A stretch of DNA of 64,000 nt from Streptomyces lincolnensis (GCF_001685355.1 NZ_CP016438.1:10230001-10294000); one strand, 5' to 3'; counted from the first letter of the stretch, positions 24,712 to 34,596 are shown. The notes: generated from the sequence alone by a model not told the origin. Translations and numbers: made by a program.

Positions 24712-27482
24712 CACTGGTCCACCTCGCGGAAGCCGGTGACGTCGGCGCAGTGCTGCGGGAACTCGCCGCCCTGACACCGGACGAGCGGGCGGCACAGGCC
24801 GAGTCCCTGGAGGCCCGGCGTGCGCCGCTGCGGGACGGCTGGTACCGCATCCCTGCGCAGGAGAGGGACGCCCAGCTCGCCGCCGAACTCGGCTGCCGGA
24901 GCACCCCGGTGGCCGCGGCCGACTGGATCCTGCGGACCGAGAACGGCGCGATGTCGTTCTTCGCGTGCGGCGCCTGGATGCTCGACGTCGTCAACCGTCA
25001 CCCCGTGGCCTGGCGGGCCGAGCTGGCCGCCCAGCTCGCCGGCCGGTCGACGCCCGGGGTGACGGTCAGGTCCGACCTCGTCGAACATCTCGTCCACGAC
25101 ACCGGCTGCCCCGTCCCGGCCACCGACGGGTTCATCGACAGCTGGCTGCGCTGGCGCCACAGCACGTGGGAGCATCCCCCACACCTGCGCGGCGGTCCCC
25201 GGCCAGGCGCCACCCTCCTGGAGCGGCTGCGCGCGGACGACCTGTCGCCGACGCTCCTGGCGCTGGCGCTGGAGCAGCCGGGTGTGTACCTCGGCGCGGA
25301 ATCGTTCCACAGCCTGCTCACCACCGAGGGCCGGTCGTACATGAGGGAAGACACCGCGCTGGGCGCCCTCATCAGCCTCGCCGAGGAGGGCCTGGTCGAG
25401 CGTGCCGCGCTGATCCGGCGCGTCTTCACCGACCTGGCCACCACCGGCACGTGGGGATGGAACGCCGCGGCCATGCTGACGGAACTCGCCCTCACCCCGG
25501 CGGAACACACCGTTCTGACTCGCGAACGCGTCGCGCTGGCCGAGCCGTTGCTCGCCCGGCTGCTCCAGGACGGCACACGCGCCGAGACCGCTCCGCCGCT
25601 GGCGTACCTGCGGGCCCTCGCCCTCACCCCGGCCGAGCACGCGCTCGTCCTGCGGGACCATGTGGCGCTGCTCGACCTGTCGTCGCCGGTGGCCTCCTAC
25701 GCTCAGGAGGTCCTGATCGGCCTGGACGAGGCCGGACTCCTGGAGCCCGAGGTATTCACCGAGGCGTGCGGGCGGGTCCTGCTGCGACCGGAGAAGAAGC
25801 TGGTCCGCTCCCAGCTCACCCGGCTCGACCGCGCGGCCCGTACGGACCCCGCACGCGCCGCCCGGACCGTTCTCGACGCGGCGACGGTCCTCGGCCACCG
25901 GGACGTCGCCCTGCAGGAGCGGGCCCTTGATGTGATCGCCCGGCACCTCAGGCCCGCGGGCAATTCCGTACTGCCGGAGCTGCGCACGGCCGCCGCACGG
26001 ATCAGCCCCGCTCTCGCAGCCCGCGCCGCCGAACTCTTCGGCAGCGCGCCGGACCGGCTCACCAACGAACCGGACCGGCTCACCGACGAACCGGACCGGC
26101 TCACCGACGAACCGGACCGGCTGACCGGCCAGTACGCCGACGTGTTGCCCGCCGTGCCCGACCCTCGCCCGGTGCCGGGCCCCGTCGAGACGGCCGCCGA
26201 GGTCGCCGAGGAACTCGCGGCGGTCGTCGCGAACGACCAGGACGTGGTGGCGTTCGAGCGTGTCCTGGACGGGCTGGTCCGCCACGCCCGCCTCGACCGG
26301 GAGGCGTTGGCCCGGGCGCTGAAACCGGTCATGCGCAAGGAACCCCGTGCGGTCCTCGACGTCACCCAGTGCGACGTGTACGACGTGGCCAGGGCGCTGC
26401 GGGGCGACGAGCCGAGGAAGGACGACTTCACCGCCCGCCTCAAGTGCCACGCCCCCTCCCCGGCGGGGGAGCTGCTGCGGGCCCGCCTGGCCGAGGCGAT
26501 CGACATCATCGCAACCGATGCACAGCCGTTCCTGCTGTCCGTGCCGACCGATGCCACGGGTGCGCTGGAGGCCGCCGTACTCGTGCAGCGGCTCGCGGTC
26601 CTCGACGGGCTCGGCACCACGCCAGCGCCGGCCGACCTGGCCCAGGCGCTGCTGCGCGTCACCCCGACCGCCGACGAGAAGGTGCTGGCAGCGGCCGGGC
26701 AGCTCGGCTCCGACGCCGGGCAGCGCCTGGCACGGTGGCTGCGCGGGGGCGGCCTGCCGCACCGGGACTCCAGGCCGGCAGGCTGGCCCGACGCCCACGC
26801 GCGCACGCACCCGACCGAGTGGCTGCGCCAGCTTTCCCCCGAGCCGGCCCCCGGCCCTGCGTTGTTCCCGGCCGCCGCGACCCTGACCGGGCCGCACGAG
26901 GAGGTCCTCCACCACCCGATGGCCCCCTTCTGGCTGGCTCAGTTGCCGCACCACCGCGAACTCGTGATGGCCCGCGACTACTTCGGCTACCGAGTCTCCC
27001 AGCGGGGCTGGGCCCACGCCCTGCCGTTCGCCGCGGAGTCCGGCGGCCCGGCGGGATTCGCGCTGCACCTGGCACTGGCGCACACCCTCACCTACGACCA
27101 GCAGCGCGAACGCGACGCGGCGGTGGACGCGCTGCTCGTGCTCGCCGCGCGCGGGCAGCTGGACACCGGCCTGCTGGGACGGCAGCTGGCCGTGATGCTG
27201 CGCGGTAGGTCGATCGAGGCGAACCGGGTGACCGGCTCCCTGCGGACGGCGGCCGACACGGGCGCCTACGCCACCGTCTGGTCCGTGCTCGAAACCGTCC
27301 TGCCCCACCTGCTGCGTGACCCCGTGGTCCGGGGCGCCGGAGCACTGCTCGCCCTCGGAGTCGACTGCGCCTCCCGCTGCGCAGCGAAGGGCGAGATACC
27401 CGAGGTCACCACGGCCGCGGGGCGCACCGGATCGAGCCAGGTGGTGAAGAACGCGCGGCTGCTGCGCGAGGTACTGGGGTGA
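24708..27482 (+). CDS. Large alpha-helical protein paired with the SWIM protein (DUF6493-like)
   Basis: 924 residues. Mostly helical, Leu/Ala-rich repeats of HEAT-like character; begins MTLVHLAEAGDVGAVLRELA and ends VVKNARLLREVLG. It resembles the DUF6493-type partner of SWIM proteins by position and style; the name is from recall. A heptad-coded tandem repeat (PDRLTDE four times) lies near residue 450, see separate entry. No catalytic motif. The ATG at 24708 couples it to the SWIM gene; the frame is open further upstream but inside that gene. Confidence 0.8.
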   Translation: MTLVHLAEAGDVGAVLRELAALTPDERAAQAESLEARRAPLRDGWYRIPAQERDAQLAAELGCRSTPVAAADWILRTENGAMSFFACGAWMLDVVNRHPVAWRAELAAQLAGRSTPGVTVRSDLVEHLVHDTGCPVPATDGFIDSWLRWRHSTWEHPPHLRGGPRPGATLLERLRADDLSPTLLALALEQPGVYLGAESFHSLLTTEGRSYMREDTALGALISLAEEGLVERAALIRRVFTDLATTGTWGWNAAAMLTELALTPAEHTVLTRERVALAEPLLARLLQDGTRAETAPPLAYLRALALTPAEHALVLRDHVALLDLSSPVASYAQEVLIGLDEAGLLEPEVFTEACGRVLLRPEKKLVRSQLTRLDRAARTDPARAARTVLDAATVLGHRDVALQERALDVIARHLRPAGNSVLPELRTAAARISPALAARAAELFGSAPDRLTNEPDRLTDEPDRLTDEPDRLTGQYADVLPAVPDPRPVPGPVETAAEVAEELAAVVANDQDVVAFERVLDGLVRHARLDREALARALKPVMRKEPRAVLDVTQCDVYDVARALRGDEPRKDDFTARLKCHAPSPAGELLRARLAEAIDIIATDAQPFLLSVPTDATGALEAAVLVQRLAVLDGLGTTPAPADLAQALLRVTPTADEKVLAAAGQLGSDAGQRLARWLRGGGLPHRDSRPAGWPDAHARTHPTEWLRQLSPEPAPGPALFPAAATLTGPHEEVLHHPMAPFWLAQLPHHRELVMARDYFGYRVSQRGWAHALPFAAESGGPAGFALHLALAHTLTYDQQRERDAAVDALLVLAARGQLDTGLLGRQLAVMLRGRSIEANRVTGSLRTAADTGAYATVWSVLETVLPHLLRDPVVRGAGALLALGVDCASRCAAKGEIPEVTTAAGRTGSSQVVKNARLLREVLG
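26049..26128 (+). repeat. 21-bp tandem repeat inside the DUF6493-like gene
   Basis: Three full units of 21 bp (CCGGACCGGCTCACC plus GACGAA or AACGAA) and a partial fourth, at 26049-26069, 26070-26090, 26091-26111 and from 26112. They encode PDRLTNE, PDRLTDE, PDRLTDE and PDRLTG. Units are almost identical, so the array is likely to vary in copy number without breaking the frame. Confidence 0.9.
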
Positions 27483-28035
27483 CTGGCCTCTCTCGCGCTG
27501 TGCGCCCCGGGCGACGTCCGCAGCTCCGCGAAGGACATCACCACGTGGTGGCCGCCGTACGACGTGATATCCGGGCCGGCAGGGGGGCCGGGCCGGATGG
27601 CCGCCCGGCCCCAGCACGTCGGGCCACACATCCGGCTTCGCCGGCCGCAAGCCTCGAAGGGATGACGGCGGACAGCCGTTGCCGCGCTTTCGCTGCCGAC
27701 GCGGACCTCTCCCATGCGGACCTGTCGCGGGTGAAGGCAGCCAAGGACCCAACGAGCCCTGCCGTCGACAGCATCGTGCTCCTGCGGGCCGCGCCCGCCT
27801 GCATCGCCCGGCTCGTATCCAGCGAGTACAGGAATTCTTCGCCACGCCAGGCATCCGTGCCCTCCTGCTGCGCGTGACGGAGCCGGTCAGGCTGTGCCCG
27901 CCCCAGCTGCCCGCGGCCACGGCCTGCGTGACAGCTACGAGCAACGGCCGCTGGCCGATACCGGCCGCGGGTGCCTCATACGGCGCCTGGCATGACAAGC
28001 TGTGCTTTTGCACTGCCCGAACCCAGGAGGTCACC
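27483..28035. other. Intergenic region without recognisable genes
   Basis: 553 bp between the SWIM-linked gene and the DUF5302-type gene. Several frames are open on both strands but none has coding bias, a ribosome site or a recognisable motif. It presumably holds the promoter of the downstream small gene. Confidence 0.4.
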
Positions 28036-28278
28036 ATGACTGCAGAGTCTCCATCACAAGAAGGTTCGGAGTCGGCTGACGCCGAGAGCCCCGTCGTCTC
28101 GCCCGACGATGACGGCCAGGACGAGCTGAAGCGCAAGTTTCGGGAGGCCCTGGCACGCAAGCGCGGTATGCAGGCGGCCGCCGCCGACAGCGCCGCGAAC
28201 TCCGACGCGTCAAAGGTCCGTGGCGCGCACGGCCCGGCTGCGAGCCAGCGGTCGTTCCGACGCAAGAGCGGCGGCTGA
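28036..28278 (+). CDS. Small charged protein (DUF5302-like)
   Basis: 80 residues, ATG preceded by AGGAGG at ideal spacing. Acidic N-terminus (SADAESPVVSPDDDGQDELK), then KRKFREALARKRGMQAAAAD and a basic Gly-Lys tail ending SFRRKSGG. This matches the small actinobacterial DUF5302 pattern (ELKRKFREAL...FRRKSG). Cytoplasmic, function unknown, widely conserved in Streptomyces. Confidence 0.8.
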   Translation: MTAESPSQEGSESADAESPVVSPDDDGQDELKRKFREALARKRGMQAAAADSAANSDASKVRGAHGPAASQRSFRRKSGG

Positions 28279-28529
28279 GTCCATAACGGTCACTGGATGG
28301 GGTTCGGCAGGCCACGGCCAGGCAGTCATACCGACGAGTTGGGCTGGGCCCTGCCGGGTGACCAGGGAAGGTCCGCCGTGCGCAGGGGCCAGACACACCA
28401 GGGTGCCCCTGCGCATCGTCTGACATGTCGTTCGGAGCCGTCCTCGGTTTGTGCTGCGGCGTCAGCTGTGCCGCTCTGACGATCTGGGGCCGGGCCGTTA
28501 CGCCGGGAGAGCGTGGGAGGGCGGGGATG

Positions 28530-28729
28530 CGGAGCTGGAGCGGACCACGGCTCGCCGGAGTGAACTGGACACGCTCGCTGCGCAGTTGGCCAAGTGGTTA
28601 CAGGAGGTCCAGGCCGAGGGGGAGGGGGAGGAGCTCGTGACTCCGGGTCATGAACCTGCTGGCCGAGCAGGACCGGGCCGCGGCGGAGGCCGCCGCGGCC
28701 GCCGCCCCGACGCCCCCCGGAGGAGGCTG
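28530..28729 (+). pseudogene. Broken small coiled-coil protein gene
   Basis: One frame gives RRSELDTLAAQLAKWLQEVQ then AEGEGEE; shifting frame near 28640 gives MNLLAEQDRAAAEAAAAAAP and a stop. Together these resemble a common Streptomyces coiled-coil protein found near transposases (RSELDxLxxQLxxxLxEVQAERDEL). The start is missing and a frameshift splits it. Confidence 0.45.
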
Positions 28730-28829
28730 ACCGGGACGGAGCTTGCCCGCGCGGCTGAAGAAGCCGGGTCCCATCGGCCGAGTTGGCCTACGAGGAAGAC
28801 TCGGGGCCGTCGGCGCCGAGTTGCCAGTA

Positions 28830-29110
28830 TCGGGTCATCGAGCGGTGAGGACGTGCGCCCACGGCTCGTCGATGTCGGCCAGACCCAGCACGGCGACCAC
28901 TTGTCGAGCATTCCGGCGCCGAACCAGCGCCGCACGGCCTCGTCGTCGCCCAGCAGCTGCCGAACGGTGTTGGGCGGTTGGCGCACCAGCGGCGTCGGCA
29001 AGGAGGGCGGACGTCAGGGCTTCGAGGAGTTCCTGCGCACCAAGAGCGTGAGTATCGGACTGGGCGGCGCCTTCGCGGAAGGTGCGCGGCAGAAGGCCTG
29101 AATCTGTCAC
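28830..29110 (-). pseudogene. Possible frameshifted unknown gene
   Basis: Coding-like pieces in two minus frames: QELLEALTSALLADAAGA, NTVRQLLGDDEAVRRWFGAG and QVVAVLGLADIDEPWAHVLT, in linear order. At least two frameshifts would be needed to join them. Family unknown. Confidence 0.3.
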
Positions 29111-29186
29111 TGAGCCTTTTCAGTGTGCCCACCGATCAGGTGACGGCTTTGGTGCCCCTGGCATCCAGCACTCGCCGAGAAGGCAG

Positions 29187-29543
29187 TCAGCTGAAAGCGT
29201 CTGTCATACAGTCCACCCGGCAGTCGGCGGCCTCGTAGCGTTGGCGGAGGGCGGCAGCTGCTTCTTCGCGCTCCACGAAGCGGTAGCCGTAGTGCTGACA
29301 CGCCACCCTGGTCACGTCCTTGACCGTGACGATGGCAGGTTCGCCGCGTGCGGCCCGGCGGCGCGCTTCGGCGATCGCCATGTCCGCAGAACGCAGCAGG
29401 TTTCTGGAGCGCTCCCGGATTACGGCCGCCTGGGCCCGTTTCACCGAGAGGGGGCGCAGGACACGTCCCCGCCAGACGAAGCCGGCGGCGACAAGTGCGA
29501 GACCGAGCGCTATGAACAGGAGTCCGCCGGGATCGTGACGCAT
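29187..29543 (-). CDS. Small single-pass membrane protein, unknown
   Basis: 118 residues. An N-terminal membrane segment (GLLFIALGLALVAAGFVW, about 7-24) is followed by a basic cytoplasmic helix rich in Arg/Ala (LRRSADMAIAEARRRA-like) and KDVTRVACQHYGYRFVEREE. No family recognised. The frame has consistent coding bias. Confidence 0.55.
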   Translation of the reverse strand: MRHDPGGLLFIALGLALVAAGFVWRGRVLRPLSVKRAQAAVIRERSRNLLRSADMAIAEARRRAARGEPAIVTVKDVTRVACQHYGYRFVEREEAAAALRQRYEAADCRVDCMTDAFS

Positions 29544-29593
29544 CTGTCCAGTCTTCCATTCGCGCAGCGCCGAGAAGGGGTCCCCGGTGATGC

Positions 29594-29920
29594 TGCGGCA
29601 TCGGTATGTCGTTCGCCGAGATGCCGGACCTCATCGTCGACTCGGTCGAGCCCGAGAGGACGGGGGAGGCCACCGGCGTCAACGTCCTGGTGCGCAGGAT
29701 CGGTGCCTCGCTCGGCACCCAGGTCATCGCCGGCGTCCTGGCCGGCAGCGCAGGCGCTGCCGGCCCGCAACCTACCACTCACGCCTACGCCGTGTCCTTC
29801 ACCGTCGCTGCCGCAGGCACGCCGATCGCCGCCGCGGTGGCCCTGCTCATACCGAGGCCCCGCAACCACCAGAAGGTGCCGAGGCCGAAGAGGGAGGCCG
29901 GGCCTCCAAACGACGTCTCG
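29594..29920 (+). pseudogene. DHA2-type MFS transporter C-terminal remnant
   Basis: The frame reads GMSFAEMPDLIVDSVEPERT then GEATGVNVLVRRIGASLGTQ and VIAGVLAGS, the usual region around helices 11-13 of 14-helix drug exporters (EmrB/QacA), followed by one more membrane segment (FTVAAAGTPIAAAVALLI). Everything upstream is missing. The frame runs on into unrelated sequence. Confidence 0.65.
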
Positions 29921-30167
29921 GACGCACTCTCGGCACCTCGCACCGAGGTGGGAAAGCGCTCAGGAAGTCCCTGCCCGTCCGACTCAGTGTGCTGGCGCGA
30001 CATCTCTTGGCTGCCGTCCAAGGGCTCCGGGGCTCCGGGGCTCCGGGGCTCGTGGTTCGCGTGGCTGCCCGCCCGCCGGCAGCGGGCCGGAGCCCGGACG
30101 TTGGTGTCACGCCTGGTCACAGCCCCGAGATGCTCCCCCTGCCCGCTTCCCTCACCCGGAGAACCCG

Positions 30168-30908
30168 ATGCCCAACCCCACCTCGGTCGACCTCACCGAA
30201 CTCAGTACCTCTCTCGGTGGTTCCCGTCGGCTGTCCGGCCATCTCGCCCGTCCCGAGGGCGTCGGTCCCTGGCCCGGCGTCATCGTCGTCCACGAGGCAC
30301 TGGGGGTGGACGACGTCATGCTGCGGCAGACCGAACGACTCGCCAAGGCCGGCTACCTGACCTGGATGCCGGACCTGTTCGCTGACGGCGGCATCCGCCG
30401 CTGCCTGGTGCCGACGATGCGCGCCGCGACATCCGGCCGCGGCCGCGCCTGCGCCGACCTGGAAGCAGCACGGCGGACCCTGGCCGATCACCCCGACTGC
30501 ACCGGACGCGTCGGCATCATCGGTTTCTGCATGGGCGGCAGCTTCGCCCTGGTCGCCGCGGGTCGGGGTACCTTCGACGCAGCCTCGGTCAATTACGGTC
30601 TCCTGCCCAAGAACGCTGAGAGTGACCTCGCCGAGTCCTGCCCGGTGGTGGCCAGCTACGGCGGCCGTGACCGCATGGTCAAAGGAACCGCGGCCCAGTT
30701 GGAAGCCACCCTGATGCGGAACGGCGTACCGCACGACGTGAAGGAGTACCCCGCCGCCGGGCACTCCTTCCTCAACGACGCCGAGAACGCCCCGCGCTGG
30801 CTGCGTCCGCTCACCCGGATCTCGGGTATCGGGCCCGAGCCGGAGTCCGCCGCCGACGCCTGGCGCCGGATCGAGGCGTTCTTCGCCCAACACCTGACCG
30901 ACTCCTGA
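30168..30908 (+). CDS. Dienelactone hydrolase family protein
   Basis: 246 residues from ATG 30168. Catalytic triad of the DLH family: Cys121 in IIGFCMGGS, Asp168 in YGGRDRMV and His199 in AAGHSFLND. The N-terminal strand PGVIVVHEALGVDD carries the oxyanion Glu. Spacing and length are normal, so it should be an active cytoplasmic hydrolase. The frame is open far upstream through transporter debris; the ATG after CCGGAGAACCCG starts the domain. Confidence 0.85.
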   Translation: MPNPTSVDLTELSTSLGGSRRLSGHLARPEGVGPWPGVIVVHEALGVDDVMLRQTERLAKAGYLTWMPDLFADGGIRRCLVPTMRAATSGRGRACADLEAARRTLADHPDCTGRVGIIGFCMGGSFALVAAGRGTFDAASVNYGLLPKNAESDLAESCPVVASYGGRDRMVKGTAAQLEATLMRNGVPHDVKEYPAAGHSFLNDAENAPRWLRPLTRISGIGPEPESAADAWRRIEAFFAQHLTDS

Positions 30909-30914
30909 CACCCC

Positions 30915-31790
30915 GAGTCCGGTGGGGGAGTGCAGGCGGGCGAGTCGGTCGTCGGGTACGCCGGCAGCGTGCAGCGCGTTCATGCGGTGGTCGTGAGTGC
31001 GGCGGGCGCCCAAGGCGCCGATGTACCCCACGGGGAGGACCAGGGTCAGGCGTAGCAGGGGATGTCGAACCTGGCGTCGTGGGTGAGGACGCAGACGGCG
31101 GTACGGGCGTCGACCTCGGTGCGTTCCAGGTAGCGGTGCGGCCAGTCGACGACGATCTCGTCGGCGTACGGGAAACGGGTGAGGGTGGCGAAGACGGGAC
31201 GGGCGTCGCAGACGGTGACGTGGTAGCCGAGGAAGCGTCCGGCCTGGCTCAGTCAGGGCGGCGGCGAAGTCGACGGCGCCGAAGATCAGCAGGCGGGGGC
31301 GGGACGCGTGGGTGTGGACGAGTGCGGAGAGCCGTTCGGGGCAGGCGTCGGCGTCCCCGCCGGCCTCGATACAGTCGGTACGTCCGGCCCGCAGCAGTGC
31401 GCGGGCCTGCGCCGTCACCGCCCGGTCCTCGCGTTCGCCGCCCAGGGATCCGTCGTACGTGATGCCGTCGTCGGCGAGGTGGAGAGTACCGCCGCCGAGG
31501 TCGCCCGGGGCCGTCCACGATCTGGGCCACAGCGGCGGGACGACCATGTACGACCGGGCCGAGGGCGGCAGCGAGACAGGGCTGGGTGGCTGGCTCGACA
31601 CGTTGTACCAGGACATCGATCTCGCCGCCGCAGGTGAGGCCGACGGCGAAGGCGTCGTCGTCGGAGTAGCCGAACCGGGCCCGTGTAGAGGGGATCGCCG
31701 TCTTCCAGCACCTGCTGGCACAGCTCGCACACGGCACCCTCCACGCACCCTCCGTAGACACTGCCGACCACGTCGCCGTCGAGGCCCTCG
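30915..31790 (-). pseudogene. Decayed XdhC/CoxI-family gene
   Basis: Three minus frames give ordered XdhC pieces: GSVYGGCVEGAVCELCQQVL (N-terminal GSVxGGCVEG), GYSDDDAFAVGLTCGGEIDV, then RPRLLIFGAVDFAAAL, AGRFLGYHVTVCDARPVFAT, and PVGYIGALGARRTHDHRMNA. At least three frameshifts separate them and the C-terminus stops abruptly before the DLH gene. XdhC assists insertion of sulfurated molybdenum cofactor; no molybdenum hydroxylase genes are near. The N-terminus is cut by the istB fragment. Confidence 0.75.
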
Positions 31791-32188
31791 GCCACCAGGC
31801 CGTCCGCCAGGGCGCCAGCGTCCCCTGCGCCAAGACCAGCCGCATCCTGGCCGAGTTCGCCGGTGGTCACGCGGACCGCATCTGGGACAAGCGCATCCGC
31901 GAACTTATCTGCCCCGGCCTGCTCGTCCTCGACGACTTCGCCATGCGCCAGCCATCTGCCTCCCAGGCTGGTGACCTCTACGAACTGGTCTCCGAGCGAC
32001 AAGGCCGATCCTTGATCATCACCAGCAACAAGGCACCCAGCGACTGGTATCCACTCTTCCTCAACCCTGTCGTCGCGGAGTCACTCTTGGACCGGCTGAC
32101 CAACGCCAGCCACCAGGTAATCATGAGCGGCCCCAGCTGCCGCCCCAACAAGCGCCCGAAGAACCCCGCAGACAAGCCGACGACGTGA
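31788..32188 (+). pseudogene. IS21 istB-like fragment
   Basis: An open frame gives ALGHQAVRQGASVPCAKTSR then DLYELVSERQGRSLIITSNK and SLLDRLTNASHQVIMSGPSC, ending normally at 32188. It matches the C-terminal half of an IstB ATPase, including the Walker B VLDDFAMRQ. The N-terminus with Walker A is gone; it joins the XdhC remnant at about 31788. Confidence 0.75.
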
Positions 32189-32263
32189 CGCCTCATTGAT
32201 GGCGCTCTTTGAAAGCGGTCACCCTGTGCTCAAGGGTGACCTCATACCTGCTCAGTGGATTTT

Positions 32264-32310
32264 CCCTCCCTTATGGCGCCCGACCGCAGGTCGGGCGCCA
32301 TAAGGGAGGG
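32264..32310. terminator. Strong bidirectional hairpin
   Basis: A perfect 22-bp stem (32264-32285 with 32289-32310) closed by a three-base loop GCA. It lies between the istB fragment and the convergent SMI1 gene, and serves both directions. Confidence 0.85.
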
Positions 32311-32358
32311 CCGCAGTCGGCGGGCCTGCCTTCCTTGGCCGGTGCGGGCCTGTTCGGG

Positions 32359-34251
32359 TCAAGGCCGATGCCGCACGAAGTAGGCGTAGGCGAACCCCTC
32401 GCCCGCGCGTGGCGCCCGGGTCCAGGAGCGGGTGGTGAAGGTGGGGAGCCTGCCTTGGGTCAGCGCGAAGCGGGGGAGCGAGAGTCCGAGTTCGGTGTGC
32501 AGGGCCTCCAGCACGCGCAGTTCGGAGTTCATTTCAGAGTCCTCCGGACGGAACAGCCTTGCGGGGTTGAGGGTCTCGGGTATCGCGCCTGAGCGCTCAA
32601 TCTCCGTACCCCGCACGGTAAACGCGTAGAGTTCCTTGCCTCGTTCGGCCACCGACAGGTGGAACGCGGTCGGGTGGTCGCCTGGAGACGTGCGCCTCGG
32701 CTCGCGCCACACCACCACCGCGCGGCCGGACAAGGAGGCGGCCGGAGCGGGAGACAGGAACAGCTTGCTCAGGTGGCTGTGGGAGTGGCCGTCAAAGGCG
32801 AACGCCCACCCTTGCGCAGTGCGGCCGACGGCGGCCACGGCCCGGTCCTCCCAGAGTTCCACGCCCTCCCGCTCATGGGGCTTGGGTGCCCGCCAGGACG
32901 CCTTGCGTGGATCCGTCGGTGCGCTCAGTTCGGCGCCTTCCTCGCCGATCAGCGCGGGCAGACGGGTGGGGTTGACTCCCTCGGCCCAGACACAGCGGTA
33001 TCCGTCGAGCGGCCGCCAGTTCGCCGAAGGCTCCGTCAGCCATGCGAGGCCCGGCGGGTCGAGATCGGACACCGGCTCGGGAGCTGCTCCTGTCTCCCCG
33101 GCCCGCGGTGTCGCGAGGATTTCCCGCCCACGCTCCGGGGTGACCAGCAAACCCAGGACCGGATCGGCGAGCAGACCGATCGGGGCGATCAGCGAGGGCC
33201 CGGGAGCCTCCCACTGCGGGAGCGCGTCCCGCAGCACCCGCCACGCGGCATCGGTCGCCCCCCAGTAGGCCAGCTCCCGGGCCTCGGCGACGGCCCGGCC
33301 CCATGGGCCGGCAGGCGCGTAGCGATAGGTACCGTCCCGCATCGTCTTCAGGACGGCCTCGGCGGTCTCCCGGGCCGCCCCGCGGGCGGCCATCATCCCC
33401 AGCCAGTGGTCGTCCCCGCCCAGCCGCCATTCGCCGCTCGCCGGACTCATGGCCTCCACGGGCAGAATCTCCGGCAGGTAGCGCTGGTCCGCCACCAGGT
33501 GGCCGTAGTCCAAGGAGCCGCGTGGAGCCAGCAGATGCCGGAGCTGGTTCAGCAGGACGGCGCTCCGCGGCCGCCCGAAGGACAGCGCTTCCTCAAGTAG
33601 GGGCAGGGCCTCCTCGTACCGTCCGCGCAGGGCCAGCAGGCGAGCCTCCTCCACATGGGTGTCCTGGAGGCGTGTGGTCGCGTTCACGAAGTCGCATCTC
33701 TCCACCCGGTCGGCGTGGAAGCGGCGGTACATGGCCTCCATGTATGCGCGGAATGACGAGAAACGGTCCGGAAATTCGCCGCTCCAGCCCTTGTAGACGT
33801 AGAGCGCCCACTCACCGTCCTGGTCGCTGTCGCCCGGGTCGAGCAGGGCGTACGACATGTCGGAGTCCGTCTCCAGCCGCAGCGCCCGTTGCCACATCCC
33901 GGCCAGCAGGACGTCTTCCTCGCGCGGATTGTCGCCCAGGTTCTGCTCGTACAGGGCAGTCATGTCGAACGGATCCCGGAACCAGTCGATGTCCGCAGCG
34001 CCGCCGAGCTGGTACACCCCGGCCGTCTGGTCCACGTGCCACCCGTCGCTCACGGCCAGGAACTCCCGGTACGAGGGAGGCAGCCGTCGACCCAGCCGTT
34101 CCTCGGCCGCGGCGATCGCCGCCTCGTCCGCCCCGGGTCTGCCCAGAGGGACGACGTTCTGCCCGCCGTCGTCCTCCTCGTCCGCGCGCGGAACCCACTC
34201 CTCCTGCCAACGTTCCAGGAAGTCGTGCCAGTTGAAAGACTCGCTACTCAT
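32359..34251 (-). CDS. SMI1/KNR4-family protein
   Basis: 630 residues. The N-terminal SMI1/KNR4 domain (about 40-180) shows ADEAAIAAAEERLGRRLPPS then YREFLAVSDGWHVDQTAGVY. It continues with helical repeats (ARLLALRGRYEEALPLLEEA) and a long C-terminal region of alternating strand character (VELWEDRAVAAVGRTAQGWA). SMI1 domains are frequent as immunity proteins of polymorphic toxins and as regulatory modules; no toxin gene lies next to it here. The ATG is at the start of MSSESFNWHDFLERW. Confidence 0.8.
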   Translation of the reverse strand: MSSESFNWHDFLERWQEEWVPRADEEDDGGQNVVPLGRPGADEAAIAAAEERLGRRLPPSYREFLAVSDGWHVDQTAGVYQLGGAADIDWFRDPFDMTALYEQNLGDNPREEDVLLAGMWQRALRLETDSDMSYALLDPGDSDQDGEWALYVYKGWSGEFPDRFSSFRAYMEAMYRRFHADRVERCDFVNATTRLQDTHVEEARLLALRGRYEEALPLLEEALSFGRPRSAVLLNQLRHLLAPRGSLDYGHLVADQRYLPEILPVEAMSPASGEWRLGGDDHWLGMMAARGAARETAEAVLKTMRDGTYRYAPAGPWGRAVAEARELAYWGATDAAWRVLRDALPQWEAPGPSLIAPIGLLADPVLGLLVTPERGREILATPRAGETGAAPEPVSDLDPPGLAWLTEPSANWRPLDGYRCVWAEGVNPTRLPALIGEEGAELSAPTDPRKASWRAPKPHEREGVELWEDRAVAAVGRTAQGWAFAFDGHSHSHLSKLFLSPAPAASLSGRAVVVWREPRRTSPGDHPTAFHLSVAERGKELYAFTVRGTEIERSGAIPETLNPARLFRPEDSEMNSELRVLEALHTELGLSLPRFALTQGRLPTFTTRSWTRAPRAGEGFAYAYFVRHRP

Positions 34252-34596
34252 GGCCGCATGGTGTCATTCGGGACTGACAACGGTGTCGGCCCTGTTCTCG
34301 TATAGCGGCGGCCACGTGGCGGTTGTAGCCGTCTGCCCTGAGCAGCGGCCTGGGAAGCCGTCACGGTAAATGCCGGGGCTGCTGCGGCAGCGGGCTGCTC
34401 CAGCAGGGGTGACGCCCGCGTTTTCGCAGGTGAAGTATTACGCCACGACAAGCCCAGGCGGGCCTCATTCTCCGCTGTATGTCCGGCTGCCGTAGCTGTA
34501 CGAGAAGCTGGCCCACTGTGTTGAACACCGGACCGAGTGGGGCGACGAGTTACCCTGGCGGAATTCAGAGATGCTCATCATCATAGGCTTTGCTCC
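34252..34596. other. Intergenic region without recognisable genes
   Basis: 345 bp between divergent genes for the SMI1 protein and the kinase. It must hold both promoters, but no confident boxes were found and no frame is coding-like. Confidence 0.4.

Noticed and set aside
24390..28265. A 1291-codon open frame on the minus strand opposite the SWIM/DUF6493-like genes
   Set aside because: It is an antisense shadow caused by high GC: no start signals, composition rich in Gly, Arg and Gln without domain patterns, while the plus frames show strong coding bias and known motifs.
30020..30050. Short GGCTCCGGG repeats (three copies)
   Set aside because: Simple GC-rich slippage sequence in pseudogene debris; too short to mean anything.
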